From Thermococcus sp. (GTDB taxonomy: Archaea > Methanobacteriota_B > Thermococci > Thermococcales > Thermococcaceae): a DNA stretch of 40,077 bases. Position numbers and translations under genes: made by a program. The stretch lies in the NCBI GenBank assembly GCA_027075325.1, contig JALTBN010000011.1:1-40077 (forward strand), in the 5' to 3' direction. Shown one piece after another: positions 15,899-25,538 of the stretch. Every line of letters starts with the position of its first letter. Position 1 is the stretch's first letter. Below the pieces are notes generated by a model. That model was not told the DNA's origin. It did no database searches and saw nothing but the letters and a program-made list of their open reading frames with translations.

Positions 15899-16813
15899 AT
15901 GCGAGTCATCCCCCTCGCCTCGGAAAGTTTGGGTGTGAGGAGCTTGGCCACCTTCGTGGAAGCTTCCGGGCTAAAAATCCTCATCGATCCCGGCGTCGCA
16001 CTCGGCCCGAAGCGCTACGGCCTTCCGCCGGCGAAGGTGGAGCTCGATGCGCTCCAGCAAATGAGGAGAAAGCTTCAGGGCTATGCAAAAAGGGCCGACG
16101 TTGTGACGATCTCCCACTACCACTACGACCACCATACCCCCTTCTTCGAGGGCCTATATGAGAGCGCGAGCGAAGAATATGCAAGGGAAATCTACGCCGG
16201 AAAGCTCCTCTTCATCAAGCACCCAAAGGAAAACATAAACTTCAGCCAGCGAAAGAGGTCATGGACCTTCCTCAAGAACGCCGAGCCGATAGCGGAAAAG
16301 ATTGAGTTCGCCGATGGAAGAACCTTTGACCTCGGTGGAGTCACTCTGGAGTTCTCGCCGGCCGTCCCCCATGGCAGCGAGGGCTCAAAGCTCGGCTTCG
16401 TTGTTATGGTTCTCATCGACGACGATGCCAAAAGGATAATCCACGCCAGCGATATACAGCTGTTGAACCGGAGAGCGGTCAAGTGGATAGTCGAGAAGAA
16501 CCCCGACCTGCTAATAACCGGCGGTCCGCCGACCTACCTCGGAAAGCGCGCCGAGGGGAGCTGGGAGACCGGGATAAAGAACCTGAACGAGATAATCCGG
16601 GAGACGAACGCTGAAATAATCCTCGATCATCACATCATCAGGGACAAGCGCTATCCGGAGTTCTTTAGGGAGCTGAAGAAAAAACCGAAGACTTTCGCCG
16701 GCTACCTCAAGGTCGAAGACAGACCCCTTGAGGCATACAGGAGGGAGCTTCACAGGCTCGAAAGAGGTGAGGATGCGGAGGTGCCTTTCCACTACTCTCC
16801 GCGAAACCCTTAA
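15899..16813 (+). CDS. UPF0282-type metallo-beta-lactamase-fold hydrolase
   Basis: This 304-residue protein has a metallo-beta-lactamase fold: SHYHYDHHTPF is the HxHxDH metal motif (about 79-86), followed by AVPHGSEGSK, IHASDIQLL and the late DHHIIRD. The sequence agrees with archaeal UPF0282, whose substrate is unknown. Length is normal. GGTGAT precedes the ATG. It marks the return to GC-rich core sequence after the island. The next gene follows within about 30 bases on the same strand. Confidence 0.88.
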   Translation: MRVIPLASESLGVRSLATFVEASGLKILIDPGVALGPKRYGLPPAKVELDALQQMRRKLQGYAKRADVVTISHYHYDHHTPFFEGLYESASEEYAREIYAGKLLFIKHPKENINFSQRKRSWTFLKNAEPIAEKIEFADGRTFDLGGVTLEFSPAVPHGSEGSKLGFVVMVLIDDDAKRIIHASDIQLLNRRAVKWIVEKNPDLLITGGPPTYLGKRAEGSWETGIKNLNEIIRETNAEIILDHHIIRDKRYPEFFRELKKKPKTFAGYLKVEDRPLEAYRRELHRLERGEDAEVPFHYSPRNP

Positions 16814-16845
16814 ACCCCGAGCGCCAACTATTACCGGTGATGAAA

Positions 16846-18018
16846 ATGCGCGACTTCTACATCGCCCACGAGGACGATATAAGGGCGGGAAAAACGACGG
16901 ACGTCTACTTCATCAGGACGAAGAAAATCCTAGAGGAAAAGGGCGTCCACAAGAGGGTCTTCGCCGATGTTACCACCACCAGCCTTCCTCACGGCTGGAA
17001 GTGGGGGGTCTTAGCTGGAGTTGAAGAGGTCGCGAAGCTCCTCGAGGGGCTTCCGGTAAACGTCTACGCTATGCCCGAAGGCACAATCTTCCACCCCTAC
17101 GAGCCGGTTCTCCAGATAGAGGGCTACTACAAGGAGTTTGGGATATATGAGACGGCATTACTGGGCATGCTCAGCCAGGCAAGCGGAATAGCGACGGTCG
17201 CACTGAGGACTAAAATCGCCGCTAAATTTAAGCCGGTCTACTCCTTCGGGATAAGGCACATGCACCCGGCCATCGCTCCGATGATAGACCGCTCGGCCTT
17301 CATAGGCGGCTGCGACGGCGTCTCCGGTGTTTTGGGGGCCGAGATGATTGGCGAAAAGCCCGTCGGAACCATGCCCCACGCGCTCATCATAACAATCGGC
17401 GACCAGGTGAAGGCGTGGAAGTACTACGATGAGGTCATGCCCCCTGAGGTTCCGAGGACCGCTCTGGTTGACACCTTCTGCGACGAGAAGTTCGAGGCGC
17501 TGATAGCGGCAGAAGCCCTCGGCGAGAGGCTCAACGCGATTCGCCTGGACACACCAAGCTCAAGGCGGGGGAACTTCAGGAGAATAATCGAAGAGGTTCG
17601 CTGGGAGCTCGACCTTAGGGGCTACGACTGGGTTAAGATACTCGTTAGCGGCGGCCTCGATGAGGAGAACATAGCGGAAATAGCGGACGTTGCGGATGCG
17701 TTCGGCGTCGGCGGCTCGATAGCGAGTGCAAAACCGGTTGATTTTTCCCTCGACATAGTGGAGGTTGAAGGTAAGCCGGTCACCAAGCGCGGGAAGCTCA
17801 GCGGGAGGAAGCAGATATACCGCTGCGAGAACGGCCACTACCACCGTGTTCCGGCCGACAAGAAGCTCGAAAAGTGCCCGGTCTGTGGGACAAAGGTCGA
17901 GCCGCTCCTCAGGCCGCTCATAGAGAACGGTGAGATAGTTGCGGAGCTCCCGAAGGCGAGGGAGATAAGGGAGTACGTCCTGGAGCAGGCCAAGAAGTTC
18001 AATTTAACGCTCGAGTGA
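16846..18018 (+). CDS. pncB: nicotinate phosphoribosyltransferase
   Basis: The enzyme joins nicotinate and PRPP in the NAD salvage (Preiss-Handler) pathway. The roughly 390-residue protein shows the archaeal form: FYIAHEDDIRAGKTTDVYF, DVTTTSLPHGWKWG, FGIRHMHPAIAP, GTMPHALI, RLDTPSSRRGNF and LVSGGLDEENI. A C-terminal zinc ribbon is present (CENGHYH...CPVCG). The start at ATG 16846 is chosen because GGTGA lies five bases upstream; GTG at 16837 and ATG at 16840 lie on that site. All active-site regions appear intact. It follows the MBL-fold gene closely. Confidence 0.92.
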   Translation: MRDFYIAHEDDIRAGKTTDVYFIRTKKILEEKGVHKRVFADVTTTSLPHGWKWGVLAGVEEVAKLLEGLPVNVYAMPEGTIFHPYEPVLQIEGYYKEFGIYETALLGMLSQASGIATVALRTKIAAKFKPVYSFGIRHMHPAIAPMIDRSAFIGGCDGVSGVLGAEMIGEKPVGTMPHALIITIGDQVKAWKYYDEVMPPEVPRTALVDTFCDEKFEALIAAEALGERLNAIRLDTPSSRRGNFRRIIEEVRWELDLRGYDWVKILVSGGLDEENIAEIADVADAFGVGGSIASAKPVDFSLDIVEVEGKPVTKRGKLSGRKQIYRCENGHYHRVPADKKLEKCPVCGTKVEPLLRPLIENGEIVAELPKAREIREYVLEQAKKFNLTLE

Positions 18019-18135
18019 TTTCTCTCCATCTTCCTCTTTTCTCTACAAAGCGACAAAAAGCGGGGCCAACAAGATACATTAGGACAGTGAGAATTTCAGA
18101 AACAAGTCCTCAATGAGAAGGAAAAAGAAGAGGCT

Positions 18136-18333
<198 letters not shown>

Positions 18334-18360
18334 TCACCGCCTTTAAGTGAGTCTGGACGA

Positions 18361-18370
18361 ATATAAAGTT
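18361..18370 (-). promoter_or_regulatory. TATA box of the ferredoxin gene
   Basis: On the minus strand AACTTTATAT lies about 38 bases before the ferredoxin ATG, leaving a short leader that contains GGCGGTGAT. The match to an archaeal BRE/TATA element is good and fits a highly expressed gene. Confidence 0.6.
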
Positions 18371-18458
18371 TTCGTCGGAGGGAAAAACGGTAGGGCCGGA
18401 AAACCTGTAGAAGAATGTGAAAGAAGGAACCCCAATGGACAGATATTGCAGGAGATGA

Positions 18459-18995
18459 TCAGTAGAGACCCAACTTCTTTCTGTACTCCGGGCTTATTCT
18501 GTCGGGTGTCCACGGCGGGTCGAAGGTGAGCTCGATTTCTGCATCCTTAACGCCGGAAATCTCGAGTATCTTGTCCTCCACCGCGCGGAGAATCCACATC
18601 GTGAGCGGACAGCCTGGAGTCGTCATCGTCATCTTGACGTAGACGGTGTTATCGGGTCTAAGCTTTAACTCATAGATAAGGCCTAGGTTGACGACGTCGA
18701 TGCCTATCTCAGGATCAATAACCTCCTTTAGCTTCTCCCAAATGACTTCCTCGGTGAGCGGGACGTTCTCTTCCTCGCCGGCCTTCTCCTCGCGCTCGCG
18801 GTTTATCGTTATCAAACCGACCCCTTCAAGCTTCCCTATCTCAGAGTGGAGCTTTATAAGAACGTTGTCTATGTCGGGAGTGTCCTGAGCCAAGGTTACA
18901 GTGACGTTACCCTTCTCGTCCACCTCAATGGATTTGATGAACTTCTCGTCGACAACGCCTTTAACAACCTTTTCAACCTCTTCCTTCGTGACCAT
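18459..18995 (-). CDS. DUF59/MIP18-type iron-sulfur assembly protein with extra N-terminal domain
   Basis: This 178-residue protein has a C-terminal DUF59 (PaaD/SufT/MIP18) domain: LKEVIDPEIGIDVVNLGLIY, then TMTTPGCPLT with the conserved Cys, and ending DPPWTPDRISPE. The N-terminal 65 residues (EKVVKGVVDEKFIKSIEVD...) look like a second small alpha/beta domain of the FSCA type. The family assists maturation of Fe-S proteins. Its neighbour is a ferredoxin, which fits. GGTGA precedes the ATG and GGTTTAAATC is the likely TATA box. Confidence 0.85.
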   Translation of the reverse strand: MVTKEEVEKVVKGVVDEKFIKSIEVDEKGNVTVTLAQDTPDIDNVLIKLHSEIGKLEGVGLITINREREEKAGEEENVPLTEEVIWEKLKEVIDPEIGIDVVNLGLIYELKLRPDNTVYVKMTMTTPGCPLTMWILRAVEDKILEISGVKDAEIELTFDPPWTPDRISPEYRKKLGLY

Positions 18996-19056
18996 TAATC
19001 TTCACCGGGGGGAGTTTGGGAAGACAGATTTAAACCTTTTGGGTCAAAAGTGGGAA

Positions 19057-19797
19057 CTAGCGGGTGAGTATGTCCCAGATGAGTGCCTCGGCGATCTCTG
19101 GAGTTATCGCTCTGGCCCTCAGCTCGCGGAGGACGCGCTGGATTGAGAAGCGCTTGATACCAGGATAACACCTGAAGGCTTCCCAGAGTAGCGGACATCC
19201 AAAGCTCAGCTTGTACTGTCCACCGATGAACCCGATTATCTCGGCCTTGTCGAGAGCTAAAAAAGCCGGAAGGTTGAGGATCACGAGGTCTCCCTTGGGG
19301 TAAACCGATATCAGCCCCGAGCTGAGCAGATCGCCGGTTGCAAGAATCCCAGCGCCAAGCTCAATGGCCTTCCTCTCCACCGCGTTCATGACCATGGAGT
19401 GGCACCGCCCGCATATCGGCGCTCTTTTCTCGATCAGCCCTTCCATCTCGTTGCTATATCCGCGAATCTCCACGAAAATCGCTCCCTCTCTGCTCGCCCT
19501 CTCCACCTCCTCCTGCCTCATTTGAGGTAGCTTCGCGGTTATTGGAACGACGTCAAAGCCAGCCCAGCGGAGGATTTTGAGGGCGGCTGTGCTGTCGGAG
19601 CCAGCTGAGAAGGCGAGGGCAATCTTCACTCCTGTTGGCGAGTGGTCGAATTCCCTCCCCGTGAGGCGGTACTCTATGAGATCCTTAAGGCGAGAATAAG
19701 CCTCCTCCCCGATCTCACCTCTAACCCTCTCAAGGGCCTCACGGTTATACTCCAAGCGGTAGCGCTTGACGAAATCGTTTCCCACCGGTTTTATCAT
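19057..19797 (-). CDS. PP-loop ATPase of the ATP-pyrophosphatase (ExsB/TilS-like) superfamily
   Basis: The 246-residue protein contains a PP-loop (AFSAGSDSTAAL) that binds and splits ATP to AMP and PPi. ICGRCHS and a later FGCPLLWE supply Cys residues typical of tRNA-thiolating or metal-binding members. The substrate is not known; tRNA modification is a common role. No ribosome binding site precedes the ATG. A TATA-like TTTAATAA lies about 27 bases upstream, so the message is probably leaderless. It is divergent from bpsA. Confidence 0.82.
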   Translation of the reverse strand: MIKPVGNDFVKRYRLEYNREALERVRGEIGEEAYSRLKDLIEYRLTGREFDHSPTGVKIALAFSAGSDSTAALKILRWAGFDVVPITAKLPQMRQEEVERASREGAIFVEIRGYSNEMEGLIEKRAPICGRCHSMVMNAVERKAIELGAGILATGDLLSSGLISVYPKGDLVILNLPAFLALDKAEIIGFIGGQYKLSFGCPLLWEAFRCYPGIKRFSIQRVLRELRARAITPEIAEALIWDILTR

Positions 19798-19904
19798 CGA
19801 GGGCCAATCGCGGGCCGGTTTATTAAACTTGCCGCTGGGAAAACCTTAAAAGAGGCCCACCCTAACCCCGCCCACGAACTAAAATCTTTCTGGAGGTGCT
19901 TGCG

Positions 19905-20960
19905 ATGATGGGGGTAGTTGAGAGGGTTAGGGGGAAGACAAGCATCCCCGTCTACGAGAGAACCATCGAGAACGTTCTGAGCGCGATACAGGCGAGCGGC
20001 GACATCTGGCACATAGTTGACCTCAGCGAAGAGCCCCTCCCACTGGTCGTGGCTGTCATAACTTCCCTCCACGAGATGGGCTATGTTGCCTTCGACGGCC
20101 CGAACGTCATCCTGACCGAGAGCGGGAAGAGGCTGGTGGAGAAGTACGGGATCGGCGCTAGGAAGGACTACACCTGCTCCCACTGCGAGGGCAAGACCGT
20201 TGAGCTTTCGGCTTTCAACGACCTCCTGGAGGAGTTCAAGGAGATAGTCAAGGGCAGGCCACAGCCGAAGCACGACTTCGACCAGGCCTACGTTACCCCC
20301 GAGACGACCGTCGCGAGGATTGCTTTAATGCACACTAGGGGCGACCTCGAGAACAAAGAAGTCTTCGTTTTGGGAGACGACGACCTAACCAGCGTTGCCC
20401 TCATGCTCTCCGGCCTGCCGAAGAGGATAGCCGTCCTCGACATCGACGAGAGGCTTGTCAAGTTCATCGAGAAGACTGCTGAAGAGATTGGCTACGATAA
20501 CATAGAGATGTTCACCTTCGACCTGAGGGAGCCACTTCCGGACTACGCTCTCCACAAGTTCGACACCTTCATCACAGATCCACCCGAGACCGTTGAAGCT
20601 ATAAGGGCCTTCGTCGGGAGGGGCATAGCCACCCTCAAGGGGCCGGGATGTGCCGGCTACTTCGGCATAACGAGGAGGGAAAGCTCCCTCGACAAGTGGC
20701 GCGAGATTCAAAAGCTGCTCCTCAACGAGTTCGGCGTTGTGATAACCGACATCATCAGGAACTTCAACGAGTACGTCAACTGGGGCTACGAGGAGGAGAC
20801 GCGCGCCTGGAAGCTCCTGCCCGTCAAGGTCAAGCCGACCTACAACTGGTACAAGAGCTACATGTTCAGGATCCAGACGCTCGAGGGCTCAAAGGGCTTC
20901 GAGGAGAGGATAACAGTCGGCGACGAGCTTTACAACGACGAGGAAGCCTCGACCACATGA
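19905..20960 (+). CDS. bpsA: N4-bis(aminopropyl)spermidine synthase (branched-chain polyamine synthase)
   Basis: BpsA transfers aminopropyl groups from decarboxylated S-adenosylmethionine to spermidine, making the branched polyamines that hyperthermophiles need at high temperature. The protein of about 351 residues matches my memory of T. kodakarensis TK1691 along almost its whole length: IPVYERTIENVLSAIQASGD, YTCSHCEGK, VFVLGDDDLTSVALMLSGLP, AVLDIDERLVKFI and the diagnostic TDPPETVEA and GPGCAGYFGITRRESS. The ATG at 19905 follows GGAGGTG by six bases; GTG at 19896 overlaps that site. CCTTAAAAG near 19846 is the likely TATA element. Confidence 0.96.
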   Translation: MMGVVERVRGKTSIPVYERTIENVLSAIQASGDIWHIVDLSEEPLPLVVAVITSLHEMGYVAFDGPNVILTESGKRLVEKYGIGARKDYTCSHCEGKTVELSAFNDLLEEFKEIVKGRPQPKHDFDQAYVTPETTVARIALMHTRGDLENKEVFVLGDDDLTSVALMLSGLPKRIAVLDIDERLVKFIEKTAEEIGYDNIEMFTFDLREPLPDYALHKFDTFITDPPETVEAIRAFVGRGIATLKGPGCAGYFGITRRESSLDKWREIQKLLLNEFGVVITDIIRNFNEYVNWGYEEETRAWKLLPVKVKPTYNWYKSYMFRIQTLEGSKGFEERITVGDELYNDEEASTT

Positions 20961-21120
20961 TGGCCCTTGTCGACTGCATCAGGCAAAACCTCGGCCGGGT
21001 TTCCGGCCTCTATTTCCTTGTAAGAATTCGCATACTTACAGATGGAACGGCACGTCTATTTGTTATAATTCCCAGAGGAGTTTTCTCAAAGATCCGTAAT
21101 AAAAAGACAGTTGAAAAGAT

Positions 21121-21144
21121 AAGGGGGCTCATCCCCCCTTTTTT
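21121..21144. terminator. stem-loop plus T-run at the convergent gene ends
   Basis: AAGGGGG, a CTCAT loop, CCCCC and TTTTTT form a terminator-like structure for rightward transcription from bpsA. It overlaps the last codons of the convergent secreted protein gene (stop at 21129-21131), whose KKGG end codons are read from the same bases. Confidence 0.55.
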
Positions 21145-22919
21145 CGTCTGTGTTCAAACAAGATGACCCCGTACATAGCAAGCAGGAACGCCCCAATGAC
21201 AACTACTGCCACAACGTAATTTGACCTGCCCTTGGCCCCCCATGGAGACTCGACCATGAAGCCTTCAACTGCGTATGAACGGACGTAAAGCGGATGTTCT
21301 TCAGGGTATATCACCACGTAGCCGTCTAATCCATCTGTGTCTGTTCCGCCCGTTGAGTTCCCGATGTACCTCGAGTTCTCCACGCGGAGGAACGTGGCAT
21401 TCTCCAGCGAAACGGACGTTCCTTCTCTGGAGGGCAGTGGAAGACGGGCGTAGAGGGTTTTCCGAAGGAACGAGACCCCCTTTGAGTACATCCCAAGGTC
21501 CGTGAGGTTTGACTGCTGAAGCGCCCAGAGGACGGTGGCAGTGGTGGTTACCCCCGCTATCGAGTCGGGAGTGTAGGGCCAGGCCCCGTTCTTGTACTGC
21601 CTCTCGCGCAGGATGCCGAGGCTTGCGTTCAGGGGGCCTTCGAGGCCGAACTCCTTGAAAACTATAACCGCATAGGCGAAGTAGTAGGTCGGAACGCTGT
21701 AATAAACAGGCCTCCCCGTCTTTGGGTCCCTGCTCGTCAGCATCCACGTAAGGTTGTTCTGAAGGTATGAGAGGGATTTTCCGTAGTCGTAGCTAACATT
21801 GAGAGACTTAAAGACCCAGAGGACATACTCAGTGTTGTAAAAGTCCCTCCAGACGCCATCGGTCGAGTTCCTGAGGAGATAATCAATCTCCGAGGCGGGG
21901 TCCTCACCAAGCTTCGCCTTTACGCGCGCCACTTCCGCCACCTGCCAGGGGAGCAGGCCGGAGTAGTTGACCGGTAGAGTGGGTTTTCTGTTGCAGAGAA
22001 CGTAGTAGCTGGCAAGCGCCGCTTTCTGCCACTCCGTGTCAGCCCTTATCCGGCCCAGGTACGGGCAGGCCGCCCCGCGAAGATCTTCAAAGCCCGAAAC
22101 CCGGGAAACCGATAGGAGGTCGAGGACGCGGTAGTGAAGTCCTCCCCAGAAGCCGAAGTGCTCCATCCTAAGGAGTTCATCGCGGTACTCTCCCTTTCCA
22201 GTAGCGTAGAGCGCCATCGCAACGGTCATGGGAGAAGAAAAGTTCCCGTTGAGCTCGACGTGCTTTCCAAGGTAAGCGAGGGCGAAGGCCCTGTATGCAG
22301 CGAGCTCCCCGGAGACGTTCATTTTCTCCAGTTCACTCGATTTTCCGAGGGCCATATAACCGAATATCCTCTCAACATCGCTCCCCGGCTGATGAGACTG
22401 AAGCCAGTATCTGGCACTCGTCGCCGCGTCTTCAACCTGCTTCTCGAACCCAGTGAGGTTTGAATTTACGTAGCGGCTCCTGAGGAACTCCCTGAGCGCG
22501 ACGTACGCCAGGGCAGTATCAAGGTAGTCGTTCCAGGAGCCGTCGGCACCCTGTTTGTAGATCAACCAGTAGGCCGCGCTGTTAATCGTGTCCGCATACC
22601 TCCCGCGGGCAATGCTCTCCCCCCTGATGAGTGCCATAAGGGCCATCGCCGTGTACTTTGCCTCCTGGTCTTCTCCGTAGGCGTAACCCCACGAGTCGAA
22701 GGGTGTCTTTATCTCCATCAACCACTCACAACCTTCCAGTACCCTGGCGTAATCTCCGGTTTTATAGAGGGCCAAAACGGCAAAAGCAGTGTCCGGGACG
22801 GTGGGTTTGTAAAGATAGGGCTCATCCTTCATGGGGCTGATTTCAGCGGCGAAAACGGGAACGGATGACGCTATGAGAAGGAACAGAATACCGATTGCCA
22901 GAAAACTCCTCGCTCTCAT
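21129..22919 (-). CDS. secreted, membrane-anchored protein with prenyltransferase/squalene-cyclase-like alpha-alpha repeats
   Basis: This protein of about 596 residues has an N-terminal signal peptide (RSFLAIGILFLLIASSVPVFA) and a C-terminal membrane anchor (about VVAVVVIGAFLLAMYGVILF) ending in RRKK, so the bulk lies outside the cell. Between them are helical-pair repeats with WLMEIKTPFDSWGYAYG, AYWLIYKQGADGSWNDYLDTA and RQYKNGAWPYTPDSIAGV, the glycine-Trp repeat of the prenyltransferase/squalene-cyclase/alpha-macroglobulin barrel. A catalytic DxDD motif is not evident, so a binding or inhibitor role is possible. GAGGTG lies before ATG 22919 or 22922. It is next to the subtilase and may act with it. 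Confidence 0.8.
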   Translation of the reverse strand: MRARSFLAIGILFLLIASSVPVFAAEISPMKDEPYLYKPTVPDTAFAVLALYKTGDYARVLEGCEWLMEIKTPFDSWGYAYGEDQEAKYTAMALMALIRGESIARGRYADTINSAAYWLIYKQGADGSWNDYLDTALAYVALREFLRSRYVNSNLTGFEKQVEDAATSARYWLQSHQPGSDVERIFGYMALGKSSELEKMNVSGELAAYRAFALAYLGKHVELNGNFSSPMTVAMALYATGKGEYRDELLRMEHFGFWGGLHYRVLDLLSVSRVSGFEDLRGAACPYLGRIRADTEWQKAALASYYVLCNRKPTLPVNYSGLLPWQVAEVARVKAKLGEDPASEIDYLLRNSTDGVWRDFYNTEYVLWVFKSLNVSYDYGKSLSYLQNNLTWMLTSRDPKTGRPVYYSVPTYYFAYAVIVFKEFGLEGPLNASLGILRERQYKNGAWPYTPDSIAGVTTTATVLWALQQSNLTDLGMYSKGVSFLRKTLYARLPLPSREGTSVSLENATFLRVENSRYIGNSTGGTDTDGLDGYVVIYPEEHPLYVRSYAVEGFMVESPWGAKGRSNYVVAVVVIGAFLLAMYGVILFEHRRKKGG

Positions 22920-22962
22920 CATGACCACCTCAAGGAAGAAAAGAAGAGGGAATTAAAAGGCT

Positions 22963-24978
22963 TCACCCGTAGTATACCTTAGCGTCGAGCTGGTAGTTGG
23001 CGCTGTAGTAGTAGGTGTCGTAGGCGTAGACGACGAAGTACCAGGTTCCCGGAGCCGGGTTGGCGTACTCGACGTGCTCGTTTGAGCCGTAGTTCTCGGA
23101 GCGGTCAACAAGGTTCTGGTTGTTGTCGTAGAGGTAGAGGTCGAGGTCGTCGTAGCTGCTGCCGGTGAGGTCGCCGGTTATCTTGGTGGCGCCGCTGTTG
23201 ACGGTCATCTCATGGACGTTGTAGTCGTTATACTGGACGGTTCCGGTGAAGGTCTTCTCGTCAACGGTCGGCTGTGGACTGGGCTGTGGAGCCGGCTCGG
23301 TACCGCCGCTGCCTCCACTACCACCGTTGTTTCCGCCGCTGCTTGGCTGGCCGAGTGAACCGTCGCTGACGACGTCAACCTGGTAGTTTGCGGAACCGCT
23401 GTAGCTGACGACCTTTATAGTCCAGGTTCCGGCAGTTGGGTTGTAGTAGCCTACTTTTTCGAAGCCGTAGTATGAGGTGTAGGAGTAGTCAACCTCGTTG
23501 CCGTTCGGGTCGTAGAGATAGAGGTCGAGGTCGCTCTTGGAGTTGTCCCAGTAAAGTGTCGCGGTAACGAAGGAGGCGCCGCTTATCGTGAACTGGTGGC
23601 TCTCCTGGCCCTTGTCGGCGACGGAGCCGGTGAAGGTGAGCTTGGCGTAGCTGTCGTAGTGTGCAGCCTTGTAGGCGTTGACCCTACCGGCACCGTAGGC
23701 TATGTCCGCTATCTCGTCGGGCTTGACTATGTCCGCTGTTTCGATGAGAGCCTTCTTGACCTGGTCGGGGGTCCAGTCCGGGTGTGCCTGGAGGATGAGG
23801 GCCGAGATTCCGGCGACGTGCGGGGTGGCCATCGAGGTTCCCGAAGCGGCAACGTAGTAGTCGCCGATGGTGACGTCGGTGAGCTGGGTTCCGCTGGCGC
23901 GGGCGGCTATAATCCAGTTGCCCGGAGCGACAACCTCCGGCTTGAGCCTGCCGTCAGCGGTCGGACCCCTGCTGGAGAAGTCGGTTATGACGTCGTTCTT
24001 GTCGACGGCACCGACTGTTATGACCTTGCTCGCAGCGGCCGGTGAGCCGACGGTGTACTTGTCCGGTCCGCTGTTTCCAGCGGCGACGCAGACGACTATT
24101 CCGGCGTCCCAGGCCTTGTTAACTTCCTGGCTGAGGGAGTCGGTTCCGTCAGAGCTCTGTGAGCCGCCGAGGGAAAGGTTGATGACGCGGATGTTGTACT
24201 TGTCCTTGTTCTGGATCGCCCAATCGACACCGGCTATGATGTCGGAGACGCTCCCGCTTCCCTGGCTGTTGAGGACCTTTATGCCAACGAGCTTGGCACC
24301 GGGAGCCATACCCTTGTACTTGCCGTTGCTGGCCGCGCCGGTTCCGGCAGCTATGCTCGAAACGTGGGTTCCGTGTCCCTGGTCATCGTAGGGACTGGTC
24401 TTCCCGTTGACGAAGTCCTTCCAGCCGATGACCTTGCCCTGAAGGTCGGGGTGGGAGGCATCTATTCCAGTGTCGATGATGGCGATGGTTATTCCAGAGC
24501 CGTCGTAGCCAAGGTTCCACATGTTGGTGGCCATGACCTGGGCAGCCGACTCGTCGAGACCCTCCGTATCAACGGCCACCTTGACCGTGTAGTCCTCCTG
24601 AATGAACTGGATGCCCTGAACGCTGACACCGTCGAGGAATCCACTGCGGATCATTCCAGAGATCAGAAGGAGGTTCTTGGCCTTGGTCTTGATTGCAAGC
24701 GCGGGTATCGCGTGGTAGTTGTACCTTATTTTAACACCCATTGCCCTGAGGACGGGAACAGCCCTGTTCTTGGCGTCCTGGCTCTGGAACATTATGATCG
24801 CCTGAACTTCCTGATTGAACCCCATGTGCTGAACCTTCTTGAAGAGGCCTGGGGTTAAGAGTCCGTAGGTCTTGTAGCCACTGATGCTTCCAACCTGCGG
24901 TGATGGAGCCGCAGCGGTCACTCCAAGCATCAGGCCCGCAACGAACAGAGCCACCACAACACCGTAAACCTTCCTCAT
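22963..24978 (-). CDS. secreted subtilisin-like serine protease (Tk-SP type)
   Basis: This 671-residue pre-pro-protease starts with a signal peptide (1 to about 23). A propeptide follows to about 135, then a subtilase domain with Asp169 (IIDTG), His202 (GHGTHVSS), Asn302 (AAGNSG) and Ser382 ([12 protein letters not shown]). Behind it are a beta-jelly-roll/PPC-like domain ([17 protein letters not shown]), a Gly/Pro linker ([12 protein letters not shown]) and a second such domain ([16 protein letters not shown]). The length and order match T. kodakarensis Tk-SP (TK1689) as I remember it. The enzyme is expected to be extracellular, heat-stable and self-maturing. GGTGA is seven bases before the ATG. 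Confidence 0.95.
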   Translation of the reverse strand: MRKVYGVVVALFVAGLMLGVTAAAPSPQVGSISGYKTYGLLTPGLFKKVQHMGFNQEVQAIIMFQSQDAKNRAVPVLRAMGVKIRYNYHAIPALAIKTKAKNLLLISGMIRSGFLDGVSVQGIQFIQEDYTVKVAVDTEGLDESAAQVMATNMWNLGYDGSGITIAIIDTGIDASHPDLQGKVIGWKDFVNGKTSPYDDQGHGTHVSSIAAGTGAASNGKYKGMAPGAKLVGIKVLNSQGSGSVSDIIAGVDWAIQNKDKYNIRVINLSLGGSQSSDGTDSLSQEVNKAWDAGIVVCVAAGNSGPDKYTVGSPAAASKVITVGAVDKNDVITDFSSRGPTADGRLKPEVVAPGNWIIAARASGTQLTDVTIGDYYVAASGTSMATPHVAGISALILQAHPDWTPDQVKKALIETADIVKPDEIADIAYGAGRVNAYKAAHYDSYAKLTFTGSVADKGQESHQFTISGASFVTATLYWDNSKSDLDLYLYDPNGNEVDYSYTSYYGFEKVGYYNPTAGTWTIKVVSYSGSANYQVDVVSDGSLGQPSSGGNNGGSGGSGGTEPAPQPSPQPTVDEKTFTGTVQYNDYNVHEMTVNSGATKITGDLTGSSYDDLDLYLYDNNQNLVDRSENYGSNEHVEYANPAPGTWYFVVYAYDTYYYSANYQLDAKVYYG

Positions 24979-25538
24979 TTTGCATTCACCTTCGTTCAGT
25001 TATAAGGCTCATGGACGGCATCCCATCATTGCCTTCCATATATGGACATTAATGGAATTATAAATGTTTTCATGCCAATTTAGAATCTCAGTAAAATTGT
25101 GGGAAGCCTCCCCAAAATTGAGGGTAAAGTAAGTCCCCGGAGGAACACACAGTTATACTAGACACGCATTCAGAAGAGTTTTGGGGATAAAATATTTGTT
25201 GTAACATTGAATTTTTTTCACTGCAAATCCGGGGAAGTATAAGTTTGTTGTTCAGGTAAAATTTGCAGTAGTAAGTTTGAATATCAAACTAAAATCAGCA
25301 TTACGATTCAAACCTAAACACGACAATATCAGACGACACATTGAGCACAACATTTGAAGAATGCCTTTTGGAGGTACCATCAGAATCAGTCCCGGCAGAG
25401 TAAGTGTTCAAAGAACAAACAGTAAAGATCATCCTAAGATGAGCAACGTTATCCACCATTGTCCTTTTCTGAACCAGCGCAGAAAGCGTCATTATCCCGA
25501 TTCAAGTCCTCCCGCTCTTGACTGTTTGCGTCCTGAGG
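24979..25538. other. intergenic region with subtilase promoter, palindrome and gene debris
   Basis: These 560 bases hold no full gene. Near 25030-25070 lie AT-rich elements (CATATATGG, TTATAAAT) that suit a leftward subtilase promoter. AGTTTGA-ATA-TCAAACT (25274-25290) is a perfect 7-bp palindromic hairpin. A decayed copy of the 3' end of the nearby NADH oxidase gene lies at 25436-25495. The rest is AT-rich without recognisable content. Confidence 0.5.
25436..25495 (-). pseudogene. remnant of an NADH oxidase/CoA-disulfide reductase 3' end
   Basis: Read leftward, this stretch encodes IMTLSALVQKRTMVDNVAHL. It aligns without gaps to IMTLSALAQKGATAEDVAYL in the intact reductase gene about 1.6 kb away, 12 of 20 identical, with clear DNA similarity. 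Similarity fades into an in-frame TGA upstream, where the intact gene has a Trp codon, and is lost downstream. It is a decayed duplicate or relic of a second gene copy. Confidence 0.65.

Noticed and set aside
16846..18018. Nicotinate phosphoribosyltransferase as a part of the ADP-ribose system
   Set aside because: Although NAD-linked, it lies beyond the integrase in GC-rich core DNA and is a normal housekeeping gene.
19794..20273. 159-codon leftward frame
   Set aside because: It lies opposite the well-supported bpsA gene in GC-rich DNA and is its shadow.
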